From assembly GCF_902167145.1 (NCBI RefSeq), contig NC_050096.1, positions 270,466,622 to 270,530,621 of the forward strand: a stretch of DNA of 64,000 nt. The letters are read 5' to 3'. Below are positions 34,401-43,670 of this stretch, piece by piece; the first letter of the stretch is position 1, and each line of letters begins with the position of its first letter. Source of the stretch: Zea mays (taxonomy: Eukaryota; Streptophyta; Magnoliopsida; Poales; Poaceae). The notes under the pieces are model-generated. The model was given only the letters and a program-made list of their open reading frames with translations, did not search any database and was not told the DNA's origin. The position numbers and the translations under genes are program-made.

Positions 34401-34647
34401 GCCCGAAGGGCAAATAGGTATTAATTAGTGGTTTTTATTATGTTGTAATTTTTGATTCTAGACTTTGTTCGCGGTTTGTAATAGTAATATAGCCGTATCT
34501 TCTCTTCCCTCAGAACCTGCTGAGGCATCTCCGGGCCCCCGCCCGAAGGGGGACGATGAAATTAGAAAAATGGCCGAAGCCATTATGGACAAGGTTGTCG
34601 ACCAGCTACTGAACGAAGCTGCAGAAATAGTTCTTAAGGAGGATTAA
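31487..34647 (+). pseudogene. Element D antisense gene (PF04195-like), three exons, two stops
   Basis: This gene runs opposite to gag. Exon 1 is 31487-33547, intron GTGCGAG...TATATAG, exon 2 33625-34417, intron GTATTAAT...CTTCCCTCAG, exon 3 34514-34647 ending TAA. The phases join correctly (GGG CAA ATA G|AA CCT), giving about 996 codons. Residues ~125-165 (GLRFPLSSFVVEVLKVFEVY and the following LTPESIIRMNIFVW) match the 'putative gypsy type transposon' domain PF04195. Then come a WFYVKND region, a Lys/Glu/Pro-rich low-complexity middle with KPKRKR-type basic patches, a coiled-coil segment and an acidic end. Stops are TAA at 32657-32659 and TAG at 33847-33849. A start at 31373 is possible but the 31487 ATG has better context. 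Function is unknown. Confidence 0.8.
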
Positions 34648-35146
34648 ATGATATTGTAGAAATATTTGGATCGTAACATGCGTAATACATTGTAACTTTG
34701 AATGTAATATATAATCTATTTATAGTTTAATTCTTTACGATGCATGAAATTTTGCATACATACCATTTTTTGAGCCTTCGGCGAAAAAACACCTTCCCTT
34801 CTTGTCATGCTTCGTGAAGAAAATCTTTTCTATATCACAAGAATTTGCATACTTCTCTGATGAAGAATATCCAAGCTTCGTAAAATATTCTCCGAAGCTA
34901 TAAAACAGTTTTATGTTGCCTCTCTAATGAAGCTACACTTCTTCTCGATTTATCTTGTGCCTTAGCACGATTTTCTCTTTTCCAAAATATTCTCCGAAGA
35001 TCAACACTGTATCCCCTTCTTGTTCCACATGCAATATGTTGTATGATGCTTATGTTATGCAGAATGATGTGATGATGTTATGTTATGCAAAATGATATTT
35101 GTGCCGCAGATACATATCCCTGTAATAGAGCACACACACTTTTTAT
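34648..35146. other. Element D spacer, first part
   Basis: AT-rich non-coding DNA between the antisense gene and the tandem repeats. Scattered GCTTCG/CCGAAG motifs occur. No gene seen. Confidence 0.5.
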
Positions 35147-35360
35147 ATCAGCGCTGACTTTTCGCTGTAAGCCTCCCTTAGGAGCTTCTTCGCCTTTTAC
35201 TTTCAGCGGAATCAGCGTTTATTTTTCGCTGTAAGCCTCCCTTAGGAGCTTCTTCGCCTTTTACTTTCAGCGGAATCAACGTTTATTTTTCGTTGTAAGC
35301 CTCCCTTAGGAGCTTCTTCGCCTTTTACTTTCGGCGGAATCAGCGCTGACTTTTCGTTGT
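35147..35360. repeat. 64-bp tandem repeat, three copies, in element D
   Basis: Units containing GTAAGCCTCCCTTAGGAGC, then TTCTTCGCCTTTTACTTTC and GGCGGAATCA or AGCGGAATCA, start with GTAAGCC at 35167, 35231 and 35295, an exact 64-bp spacing. Partial sequence of the same unit (TTTTCGTTGTAGGC) follows at about 35353. It lies between the converging gag and antisense gene. The rest of the spacer to 35666 shows nothing else. Confidence 0.85.
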
Positions 35361-35666
35361 AGGCTTAAAAAACTTACACTGCGCTCCCTTAGGAACAACT
35401 TTTTGCTGCTTCGAATAAATTGCAGTGTGCCTCTTAGAACAAATTTTTGATAATACAAAGGTCCTTCATGCCACCATAAATTTGTATGCTTCGGCAACTC
35501 AAGCCTATGGAAAAGATATATTTTTATTATGGTAAAAGACGAAAGTGTTATAAGAAATTGAAAAACGATAAAAGACACTTAAACTTCCCATAATTGTTCC
35601 TTATTAACAAAAAAGTAATACTGAATGTAAAAATGCGAAAAAACTGCTGTTGAGGTAGGATATTCA

Positions 35667-37184
35667 TCAGTAAATGTGCTTCGACTCTGGCACAGTGCTA
35701 TTGACTGTGCGAGCTTCGGACTCCTCTCTGAAGTCCCGCCGAAGGTTAATGCGCTGACTCCCTTCTGGCTGCTGACCTCTTTGTGTTGGTGGTGGCGGTG
35801 GAGGTTGCTGCCAAGATGCTTGGGGTTGGCTTGCCGAAGCAACAGAAGCTGCAGGGTGGTTGCCTACATATTCTAGAATATAAGGCGAATGATACGAAGC
35901 AGTATGCATGACCTGCTTCGGCTGACTTTGTTGCGCTGCTGCTTCTGCTATCTCCTTCTGCTTCTGGATGGTAACGTGGCACATCCTGGTGGTATGGCCC
36001 TTGTCTTCACCACAGAATAGGCAGTAAATTTTTCTTGGCTGATCTCCAAACCTTCCCCCGAAGCCCCTGGCGCCTCTGCCCCTTGGCGCTGACGGCCGAA
36101 AAGAACTTTTCTGCTGCCCCGAAGCTTGTGAAGAGTATTGTGGCCTTTGCTGCTGGCTCCCTCGATCATCACTTTGAGTAGAGTTATGAATTGACCTAAC
36201 GTGCCTTGGGTGAAATCTTCCTCCGAAGCCCCTGGTCATCTCAGAGAACCTGAATGCCTCCTCCCTTCTCTGGCGGAAGTCATTGTCGGCTCGGATGTAC
36301 TCGTCCATTTTTTGGAGCAGCTTCTCCAAAGTTTGTGGTGGCTTCCTGGCAAAGTATTGTGCTGAGGGTCCCGGCCGAAGTCCCTTAATCATGGCCTCAA
36401 TGACAATTTCATTGGGCACTGTTGGCGCTTGTGCCCTCAGACGCAGAAACCTTCGGACATACGCCTGGAGGTATTCTTCGTGGTCCTGGGTACACTGGAA
36501 TAGAGCTTGAGCAGTAACGGGCTTCGTCTGAAACCCTTGGAAGCTAGTTATCAACATATCCTTCAACTTCTGCCAAGAAGTGATTGTCCCTGGCCGAAGA
36601 GAGGAGTACCAGGTCTGAGCGACGCTCTTGACGGCCATGACAAAAGACTTTGCCATGACTGCAGTATTGCCACCATACGAAGATATGGTTGCTTCATAGC
36701 TCATCAAGAATTGCTTCGGGTCTGTATGACCGTCGTACATGGGGAGCTGGGGTGGCTTGTAAGACTGGGGCCATGGTGTAGCCTGCAATTCTGTTGAGAG
36801 AGGAGAAGCATCATCGAAAGCAAAATTTCCATGATGGAAATCTTCATACCAGTCGTCCTCATTGTAAAAGCCTTCTTGATGCAGCTCTCTGCGCGGAGGC
36901 CTTTGGTTCTGATCATCTTGAACAAGATGACGAACCTCTTCTGAAGCTTCATCTATCTGTCTCTGAAGATCAGCTAGACGAGCCATCTTCTCCTTCTTTT
37001 GTTGCACCTGCCGCTGAAGGATCTCTAGGTTTTGGATCTCCTGATCCAAGTCGTCCTCCAGAGGCGTTGGACTAGCGGCCTTCCTCTTCTGGCTTCGGGC
37101 CTCCCTAAGGGAAAGGACGTCCTGGTTGGGATCCAGCGGCTGCAGAGTGGCAGCCCCTGTTGCTGAAGCTTTTTTCGGCAGCAT
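35667..37184 (-). CDS. Element D Gag, intact 505 aa
   Basis: Retrotransposon capsid/nucleocapsid protein. It starts at the ATG at 37184 (MLPKKASATGAATLQPLD), about 73 bp after the 5' LTR. Residues 50-95 form a likely coiled coil. Residues ~135-330 are a Retrotrans_gag (PF03732) domain with PPQLPMYDGHTDPKQFL, AVKSVAQTWYSSLRPGTI and FLRLRAQAP. An Arg/Gly-rich linker follows. A zinc knuckle CLFCGEDKGHTTRMC near residue 390 has five residues between the second Cys and His, against the usual four. The C-terminus is Gln/Pro-rich. The frame is uninterrupted, so a protein could be made. No protease frame follows it; the next gene downstream is the antisense one. Confidence 0.9.
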   Translation of the reverse strand: MLPKKASATGAATLQPLDPNQDVLSLREARSQKRKAASPTPLEDDLDQEIQNLEILQRQVQQKKEKMARLADLQRQIDEASEEVRHLVQDDQNQRPPRRELHQEGFYNEDDWYEDFHHGNFAFDDASPLSTELQATPWPQSYKPPQLPMYDGHTDPKQFLMSYEATISSYGGNTAVMAKSFVMAVKSVAQTWYSSLRPGTITSWQKLKDMLITSFQGFQTKPVTAQALFQCTQDHEEYLQAYVRRFLRLRAQAPTVPNEIVIEAMIKGLRPGPSAQYFARKPPQTLEKLLQKMDEYIRADNDFRQRREEAFRFSEMTRGFGGRFHPRHVRSIHNSTQSDDRGSQQQRPQYSSQASGQQKSSFRPSAPRGRGARGFGGRFGDQPRKIYCLFCGEDKGHTTRMCHVTIQKQKEIAEAAAQQSQPKQVMHTASYHSPYILEYVGNHPAASVASASQPQASWQQPPPPPPTQRGQQPEGSQRINLRRDFREESEARTVNSTVPESKHIY

Positions 37185-37245
37185 GACGAAGGTGATGCTT
37201 GCCGAAGGTATTCAAAGCTCAAGAAATGGAAGTGAGTTCACCGGA

Positions 37246-37257
37246 GGTGGGCGCCAA
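37246..37257 (-). other. Primer-binding site of element D
   Basis: Minus strand TTGGCGCCCACC directly follows the 5' LTR. It is a non-Met tRNA type as used by many plant Gypsy elements; I cannot name the tRNA with certainty. Confidence 0.65.
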
Positions 37258-37937
37258 AGTTGGGGACTTGTTCTCAAATGCTATGAATCAAGAACAAGGC
37301 AACATAAAATGTTAAATATCAAAGCCCTTCGTCCTTCAAATCATTATTTCCCTTCGGATATAACGAATCTAGGACGAAGGTCATGAAGGATATACCTTCA
37401 TGATCATGATAAAAGATGGAGAACATTCATACAAAGTACAGAAAGTAACATAATTTCTGTAAACATTATTATTAATCTATTTCCATTTATATTACTTATG
37501 TAAACAATGGTAAATTACAAATGTACCTTCGGCTTGAAGGAATGTGAATACAGGCGTGACGCAAAAGTGAATGCCAAGTCAGCGTGAACAGTATGGGAAT
37601 ACTGTTCACCTATTATAGGCACGGGTCGCAGCCCATGCAAAATTACATTAATGCCCTTTACATTTATCAATAACTCTATAGTAATTCTTCGAGGTCTAAT
37701 TTGGCTTTTCATCTTTAAGTTGGTTTCCCCTTCCCGCCGTTATGCCGAAGCTCTTCTGCACATAGCTTCGCGATCGTCTTATCCTTCGTCGTGATTGCCG
37801 TCCCAGTCTAGCTTCGTCTTAACCATGCTCTTGTATACTCGCAATCTGACTTCGAAGGTACCTGTTCACATATTTTTCTTGGAAAACATAGTCAAGTTAC
37901 ATTTTTGAGGACCTTCGGAAGCCGAAGGCCCCCAACA
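37258..37937 (-). repeat. Right (5') LTR of element D
   Basis: Pairs with 30496-31176. The terminal base next to the primer-binding site is A instead of T. The TATA-like site has lost one T (CTATTATAGG against CTATTTATAGG), which may weaken the promoter of this copy. Confidence 0.92.
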
Positions 37938-39637
37938 CCCGGGTCGGCATACTTTCGTCACCTTGAAGGGTCCTTCCCAACTGGGAGAGAGTTTGTGAAG
38001 CCCTTCTCGGTTCAGTACTCGCCTTAGGACTAGGTCCCCGACCCTGAGCTCCCTACTATGCACGAACCGTTGGTGGTAGCGCCTGAGCGCTTGGTTGTAC
38101 CGTGCATTTTGGATCACCGCTCGCCATCTGCGCTCGTCGATGAACTCCACGTCCTCACGCCGTAGTTGTTCCTGCATAGACTCATCAAACGACTGGACCC
38201 GTGGGGAGCCCATAAGGATTTCCGGGGGAAGGCAGGCTTCGGCCCCGTAGACCAGGAAGAACGGGGTCTCCCCGGTAGCTCAGCTGGGTGTGGTCCGGTT
38301 CCCCCATAGCACGGACAGAAGCTCATTGACCTAATTTGCACCATGCTTTTTCAAGCAGTCATAGGTGCGTGTCTTGAGCCCCCTGAGGATTTCTGTGTTT
38401 TCCCTCTCCGCCTGGGCGTTGCTCTTGGGATGAGCCACAAACGCAAAGCAGAGCTGGGTGCCAATGCCCTCGCAATACTCTTGGAAGAGCCGACTTCTAA
38501 ACTGGGTCCCGTTGTCCGTAATGATACAGCTCGGGACCCCGAATCTGCAGACGATTGACTTGAGGAAGGCAACAGCAGCACCCTGGGTGATGCTGGCCGT
38601 AGGGGTGGCCTCAGGCCACTTCGTGAACTTGTCGATGGCGACGAAGAGGAAACGGTACCCGCCGACGGCCCTGGGGATTGGTCCCAGGATATCCACCCCC
38701 ATACGGCGAATGGCCAGGAGGGTGGAATCATCTGCAGAGCCTGAGATGGTATGTGTATTATCTTTGCATGGAACTGACACGCCTTGCAGGACTTTACCAT
38801 CTCAGCTGCATCCTAGAGAGCGGTTGGCCAGTAGAAGCCATGCCGGAAGGCCTTACCGACCAGCGTGTGGGATGACGAATGACTTCCGCACTCACCTCCA
38901 TGGATCTCCGCGAGTAGCTCATGGCCCTCCTCCTGGGTGATGCACCGCATGAGAATGCCATTGGCGCCATGGCGGTAAAGATCCCCCTCTACCACCATGT
39001 AGCGTTTAGCCAACCGCACTATGCGCTCTGCGGACACATGATCTTTAGGAAGGATTTTTTCCTTCAGGTAGTCCCGGATCTCGGAGATCCATGCATCGGG
39101 ACCACTCTGAGATACTGGCTGTGGCGCTAAGGGGCTTGCAGGACCCCCTGTAGCACACACAGTCTTTGGTGGGTTCTGTATAGATGGTATGCCACCGGGA
39201 CCGCTAGCTTCGAGGTGCTAGTCTCGCCCCCTTCGCCCAGTTCGGCAGGCTGGGCGGTGGGTCTCAGCAGCCGTCTTTCGAAGACGCCCTCGAGCGCGGG
39301 TGCCCAAGTTGATGCTCTCTTGGAGAGTTTATCTACCGCCGAGTTGTCAGCCCAAGGAACATGTTGCAGTTCCAGGGCCGTGAAGTCTTTTCCAGCTTCC
39401 TTACATGGAGGAGGTAAGCTGCGAGCCTGGGCTTGTTGCAGCTACATTCCCCGCGGACCTACTTGATGATCAGCTGGGGTCCCCCTTCACGAGGAGCTGG
39501 CAGATCCCTAGGGATAGGGTCGCCAACAAGCCGAAGATCAGTGCTTCGTACTCCACCATGTTGTTGGTGGCCTTGAACTCAAGGTGCACCATGTACTGCA
39601 CTTGATCTCCGCTTGGGTCGATGAGGACCACTCCGGC
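37938..39637 (-). pseudogene. Element A Pol: integrase and end of RNase H, several lesions
   Basis: Minus-strand pol continues here in shifting frames. The end of the second RNase H-like segment (DPSGDQVQYMVHLEFKATN, EYEALIFGL) is followed by the integrase zinc-binding segment (HELLAEIHGGECGSH ... CKACQFHAK, about 38760-38930). The core (MGVDILGP, ITDNGTQF, NAQAERENTEILRGLK) lies at 38780-38331 with D, D and E present. The C-terminal part (RELRVGDLVLRRV ... LSPSWEGPFKVTKVCRPG) ends at the D insertion. At least five stops, mostly TAG, and frame changes near 39640, 39160 and 38790 disable it. The last codons are at 30495-30410. Confidence 0.85.
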
Positions 39638-41127
39638 TCCACCACCCTACTGACGGACGGATCCGTCGAAGAAGAGTGTCCAATGGGGCTCGGTGAAGAC
39701 CGGACCCCTGGGCTCCGCAGGTGTGGGGTCCGAATCGGGATCCGGACCCCCAAGGGCGCTCGAGGGAGGTGTCCACTCCACAATGAAGTCAGCCAGGACC
39801 TGGCTCTTGACGGCGTGGCGAGGCTGGAAGTCTAGCTGGAACTCAGCGAGCTTTGCGGCCCACTTGGCGATGTTACCTGTGGCGTTAGAGTTGTGGAGGA
39901 TGGCCCTTAACAGAAAGGAGGTCACCACCACGACCCTGTGTGCCTAGAAATAGTGGCACAGCTTCCTGAACGCAACAAGCACATCATAGAGAAGTTTGTG
40001 TGTCTCAAGATACCTGGCCTTTGCTTCATGGAGGACCTCGCTGACGTAGTAGACCGGCCTCTGAATGGTCTGGATCCCTGTAGCCGATCCCGAGCCCTCA
40101 GGTTCCTGGCCTTCTTGTGCCATCCTTTCGACGACCAGCACCATGCTCACCGCTTCTGCAGCCGCCGCGATGTATAAATACAATGGCTCCCCATGTTCTA
40201 GAGCTACCAGTATTGGTAGGGACACCAAGTGCTGCTTCAACTCTTGAAAGGTTTGTTCCGCCTCTTCGGTCCAAGAGAATGGGCCGGACTTCCGCAACAG
40301 CTTGAAGAAGGGCATCGCCCTCTCAGCCAGCCTTGAAATGAAGCGGCTAAGGGCGGCTAATGACCCCGTAAGCTTCTGGACATCCTTGATACGGGCCGGA
40401 GGCCTCATTGCCTCAATCGCTTTGATCTTCTCCGGGTTTGCTTCAATGCCTCAGTGCGAAACTAGGAACCCCAGCAACTTTCCTGCGGAGACACCAAAGA
40501 CGCACTTGTCCGGGTTCAGCTTCATGTGTGTTGCCCGCAGCTTGTCGAAGACCAGGGTTAAGTCTTCCACTAGGGTCGACTCTCTCTTAGTCTTGACTAC
40601 GATGTCATCAACGTACACTTCCACCTTGTCCCTAATCAGGTCCCCGAAAGTCTTACTCATCGCCCGCACAAATGTCGGCAAGGCATTTTTTAGACCGTAG
40701 GGCATTACGACATAGCAGTAAAGCCCATCCACTGTTACAAAAGCGGTATGCTTCCTATCTTCCCTAGACATCTATTACGACCTAGCTAGATTTGATGGAA
40801 ACCAGAGTAAGCATCTAAGAAGGACAAGAGGTCACACCTGGAGGTAGAATCCACAATTTGATCTATGCGTGGAAGTGGATATGGGTCCTTAGGACAAGCC
40901 TTATTAAGGCTAGTGTAATCGATGCACATCCGAAGCTTCCCATTTGCCTTGGGGACGATGACTGGGTTGGCCAGCCATACTGGGTGATGGACCTCTTCGA
41001 TGAAGCCAGCGTCCAGCAGCTTCCGGACCTCCTTACGGATGAAGTCCTGCCGCTCAACGGACTGTCTCCAAGGCTTCTGACTCACCGGTTTGGCGTCACG
41101 GTTGATATTTAGATGGTGCTCGATCAC
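39638..41127 (-). pseudogene. Element A Pol: reverse transcriptase and RNase H, broken
   Basis: RT begins HHLNINRDAKPVSQKPW and shows the palm motifs LRMCIDYTSLNKACPKD, FLDAYSGFHQI, MPYGLKNALPTFVRAM and YVDDIVVK (about 40620-40597). The RNase H-linker (KDVQKLTGSLAALSRFI, PFSWTEEAEQTFQELK) follows and the Ty3-type RNase H runs to LFFDGSVRQ. A one-base shift and stop lie around 40780 between the FLDAYSGFHQI part and the rest, with stops near 40451 and 39944. TAG predominates among the stops. This order is standard for Ty3/Gypsy. Confidence 0.9.
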
Positions 41128-41267
41128 CTCCCTAGGATCCTAGGCATCTGCGATGGCTCCCATGTGAACACGTCGGCATTTGCCTAGAGGAAGGCGACGA
41201 GCGCGAGTTCCTATTTTTCCTCCAGATCACCCGCAATGCGAGTGGTCTGGGGGGAATCCGCACTGAG

Positions 41268-42560
41268 CTAGATGGCCTTGACGGGGACGCTGTCTGCTCC
41301 GGATGGCTGCACCTTTGGCACCTTGGTAGACGCCTTGGTACCGGAAGTCGAGGGGTCCCTCCCTCCATTGTCCGAGCGAGCAGTTTCTGCCACCAGGGTG
41401 TGTAGCTTCTCCATAGCCGCAAGCGCAGCGGCGCGATCACCCCGCACGGTGAGGACCCTAGCTGGGGATGGCATCTTGAGGACCAAATACCCGTAATGGT
41501 CAATGGCCATGAACCGGTACAGGGTCGGCCTGCCAATGATGGCATTGAACGGGAGGTTAACCTCCGCAACGTCGAACTGTACGTTCTCTGTGCGGAAGTT
41601 TTCCTCTGTCTCGAATATAACCGGGAGCGTGATGCTCCCAAGGGGATACACTGGTTGAGCGCCCACTCCGGAGAATGGACGAGAGGGTCCCAGTCGGGAC
41701 CCTGGGATCTGCAGCTGCCTGAACGCAGCGTGGCTGATGACGTTGCGCCCAGCCCCACCGTCGATCAGAACATGATGCAGCTTGATGTTGGCAATGACAG
41801 GGGCCGTGATGAGTGGCAGTATGTTGGCCCCTGTCATGTTCTCGGGGCAGTCGAATGCCTCGAAGGAGATAGTGGTGCTCCGCCACCGCTGGTGTGGGGC
41901 TACCCTTGGGACCCCTGGGGTCGCCGACAGGACCTCGCGGCACAGGGACTTCACGTTCCTGCGGGAGGTGAGTTCCCAGCTTCCGCCGTACATCATGTAC
42001 AACTTCATGTGGCGGTCATTATCATCACCGGAGTCGGAGTCTCCGGTGAGGATGTCCTTGAGGACCTGCTCGGAGGACTGATACCCGAGGTCCCGTTCTC
42101 TCGCGGCCACATCACCATCGTCGACCCTCTCTTTGCTAGGCCGGTGACGAGGCGGGGAGCCATCTTTGGAAGTCTGCTTGCGCCGCTCGCTGACGCGCTT
42201 CGCGAGCTTGATGATCTCGCGGCACTCCGAGGCGCTGTGGCGACTGTTGGGGTGCACAGGGCATGAGCCGTTGTTGCCTCCCTGTGGTCGTGGGCGCTTG
42301 TTGCTCGTTCCGGTCCCTAGTCGCAGTTGCGATGACCGGAGCAGCAGGCTGTGGCCTCTCGTGGTCGTGGTTCTTCTTCTTTTTCTTTTTGTCATCCTGG
42401 GTGATGGCACCCGAGCCACCCGTCTGGGCAACTCTGTTCTGTGGTGCCGAGTGCCATGCACGGCCCTCGGCAGCTCCGGCACACTTGTCAGCCAAAGCGA
42501 AGAGCGTGGTGACAGTTTCCATGTCATGCGTGGCCAACTTCTCCAGCATCTTCTCATCAC
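41268..42560 (-). pseudogene. Element A Gag C-terminus and protease
   Basis: An open 430-codon frame. Its N-terminal part up to about 42430 is out of frame with the true Gag, which reads RDEKMLEKLATHDMETV in the next frame. From the knuckle-like CPVHPNSRHSASEC (CX2HX4HX4C, about 42265) onward the frame is the authentic one. The protease motif HHVLIDGGAGRNVISHAAF at about 41790 has Gly where the usual D-S/T-G has Ser/Thr. This 'DGG' form is common in Tat-lineage proteases. FNAIIGRPTLYRFMA follows as the second conserved strand. Confidence 0.85.
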
Positions 42561-42566
42561 GCACCC

Positions 42567-43609
42567 CTAGTAGAAAGTGATGATGATGGAAGCATCAGAA
42601 ATACGAGGTATAGTCCCTCGTACCTTGGTGAAGCGGGAGATGAAAGCCCGGAGAGTTTCCCCGGATTCCTGCCTCAGTGCATGGAGGTGAGCCTCCATGC
42701 CATGCTGCTGATAAGCATTGGCGAAGTTCGCTGTGAAACGCGCACAGAGCTCTTCCCAGGAGTAGATCAATCCTGGGGTGAGGTTCATGAGCCAGGTCCG
42801 GGCCGGCCCAGACAAGGCTACATGGAAGTATGTTGCCATCACAGCAGTGTCTCCACCTGCTGTCGTAATAGCGGTGACGTATACCTGCAAGAATTCCGAC
42901 GGATTGGATGTACCATTGTACTTTTCCGGTAGTTGTGGCCGGAACTTGGATGGCCAAGTCGCCGCGCGGAGATGATCCGCCAGTGCGGCGCACCCCACGC
43001 CGGCCAATGGGACACCCGCCTGGATCCGGCACCCACTATAGTTTACGGTGCGACCGCAGCGAAGTCTTGATCAAGGCTACGACCCTCGATGTTTTGTCGG
43101 TGCTCACGCGCCCTTTCTAGAGAGACTCGAGCATCTTCGCGACCCTCGAAGTTTTGTCGACGCTCCCGCGCCCTCTCCAGAGAGATTCGAGCATCCTCGC
43201 CCGCACGCCTGTGGTTGAGTTCTGCCCATAGGTCGTCGGTATGTGCACCCTTCACTGAGGGTGAGCGCACGGACGTCGTCGCCTCGCGTTGAAACTGGAA
43301 TGACTGAGGCCTGGACCTGGCCGAGCTAGAATGTGCCACGCCAAGGAGACGATCAACATCGTCACGCCACTGCTTCATGGCCCCCGGCGAGGCCGTGGAG
43401 CTAGGAGGGTGGCGTAGCAACTCCCTGGCCGCAGACAACGCCCCAAGAGCAGCCCGGGATGTCTGCGCAGGCGTGTGCTGCTGCACAGAGTGCACAGCAG
43501 CAGCACCAGGCGCAGGGCGGTTGGAGGCTCGTGGCATGGAAGACGTAGCCTCTTCCTCCATCGGGAAGTCCTCGGGAATGAAGTTGTGGTGTTCGACGAT
43601 CTGGACCAT
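42567..43609 (-). pseudogene. Element A Gag N-terminal and capsid part, frameshifted
   Basis: Probable start at the ATG at 43609 (MVQIVEHHNFIPEDFPMEEE), about 60 bp past the LTR. The N-terminal frame is open to 43043 and ends in Arg/Glu-rich repeats (EDARxSLERARExRQNxEGR, two copies, about 43080-43200). A TAA and one-base shift follow, after which the capsid domain continues in the next frame (FRPQLPEKYNGTSNPSEFLQ, YFHVALSGPARTWLMNLTPG, FISRFTKVRGTI). It stops at 42567, and the following codons resume in a third frame. Confidence 0.85.
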
Positions 43610-43651
43610 GGTGTTGAGCAGGAAAACAGGCGAAAACTTAAAGCCAAGACC

Positions 43652-43668
43652 CCCTACCTGGCGCGCCA
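43652..43668 (-). other. Primer-binding site of element A
   Basis: Minus strand TGGCGCGCCAGGTAGGG starts two bases after the 5' LTR end at 43671. It is an AscI-like palindromic type seen in many Tat-group Gypsy elements. Confidence 0.7.
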
Positions 43669-43670
43669 AA

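Larger units (their letters stand above)
30496..37937 (-). mobile_element. Element D: non-autonomous Gypsy element with gag and antisense gene, no pol
   Basis: LTR termini are TGTTGGGG and CCCCCAACA with perfect CCCGG TSDs (30491-30495, 37938-37942). It is inserted into the integrase end of A. On the minus strand: 5' LTR, primer-binding site, an intact 505-aa gag (37184-35667), a tandem-repeat spacer, then a three-exon gene in the opposite direction (31487-34647) and the 3' LTR. I find no protease, RT, RNase H or integrase, although the element is only 7.4 kb and its ends are intact. The LTRs differ by about six substitutions and one 1-bp indel by eye, so it moved fairly recently and must have used another element's enzymes. 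Confidence 0.9.

Noticed and set aside
31487..34647. Host gene captured by D
   Set aside because: The PF04195-like domain and its equivalent in A show it belongs to this class of retrotransposon; no plant gene family outside elements was recognised.
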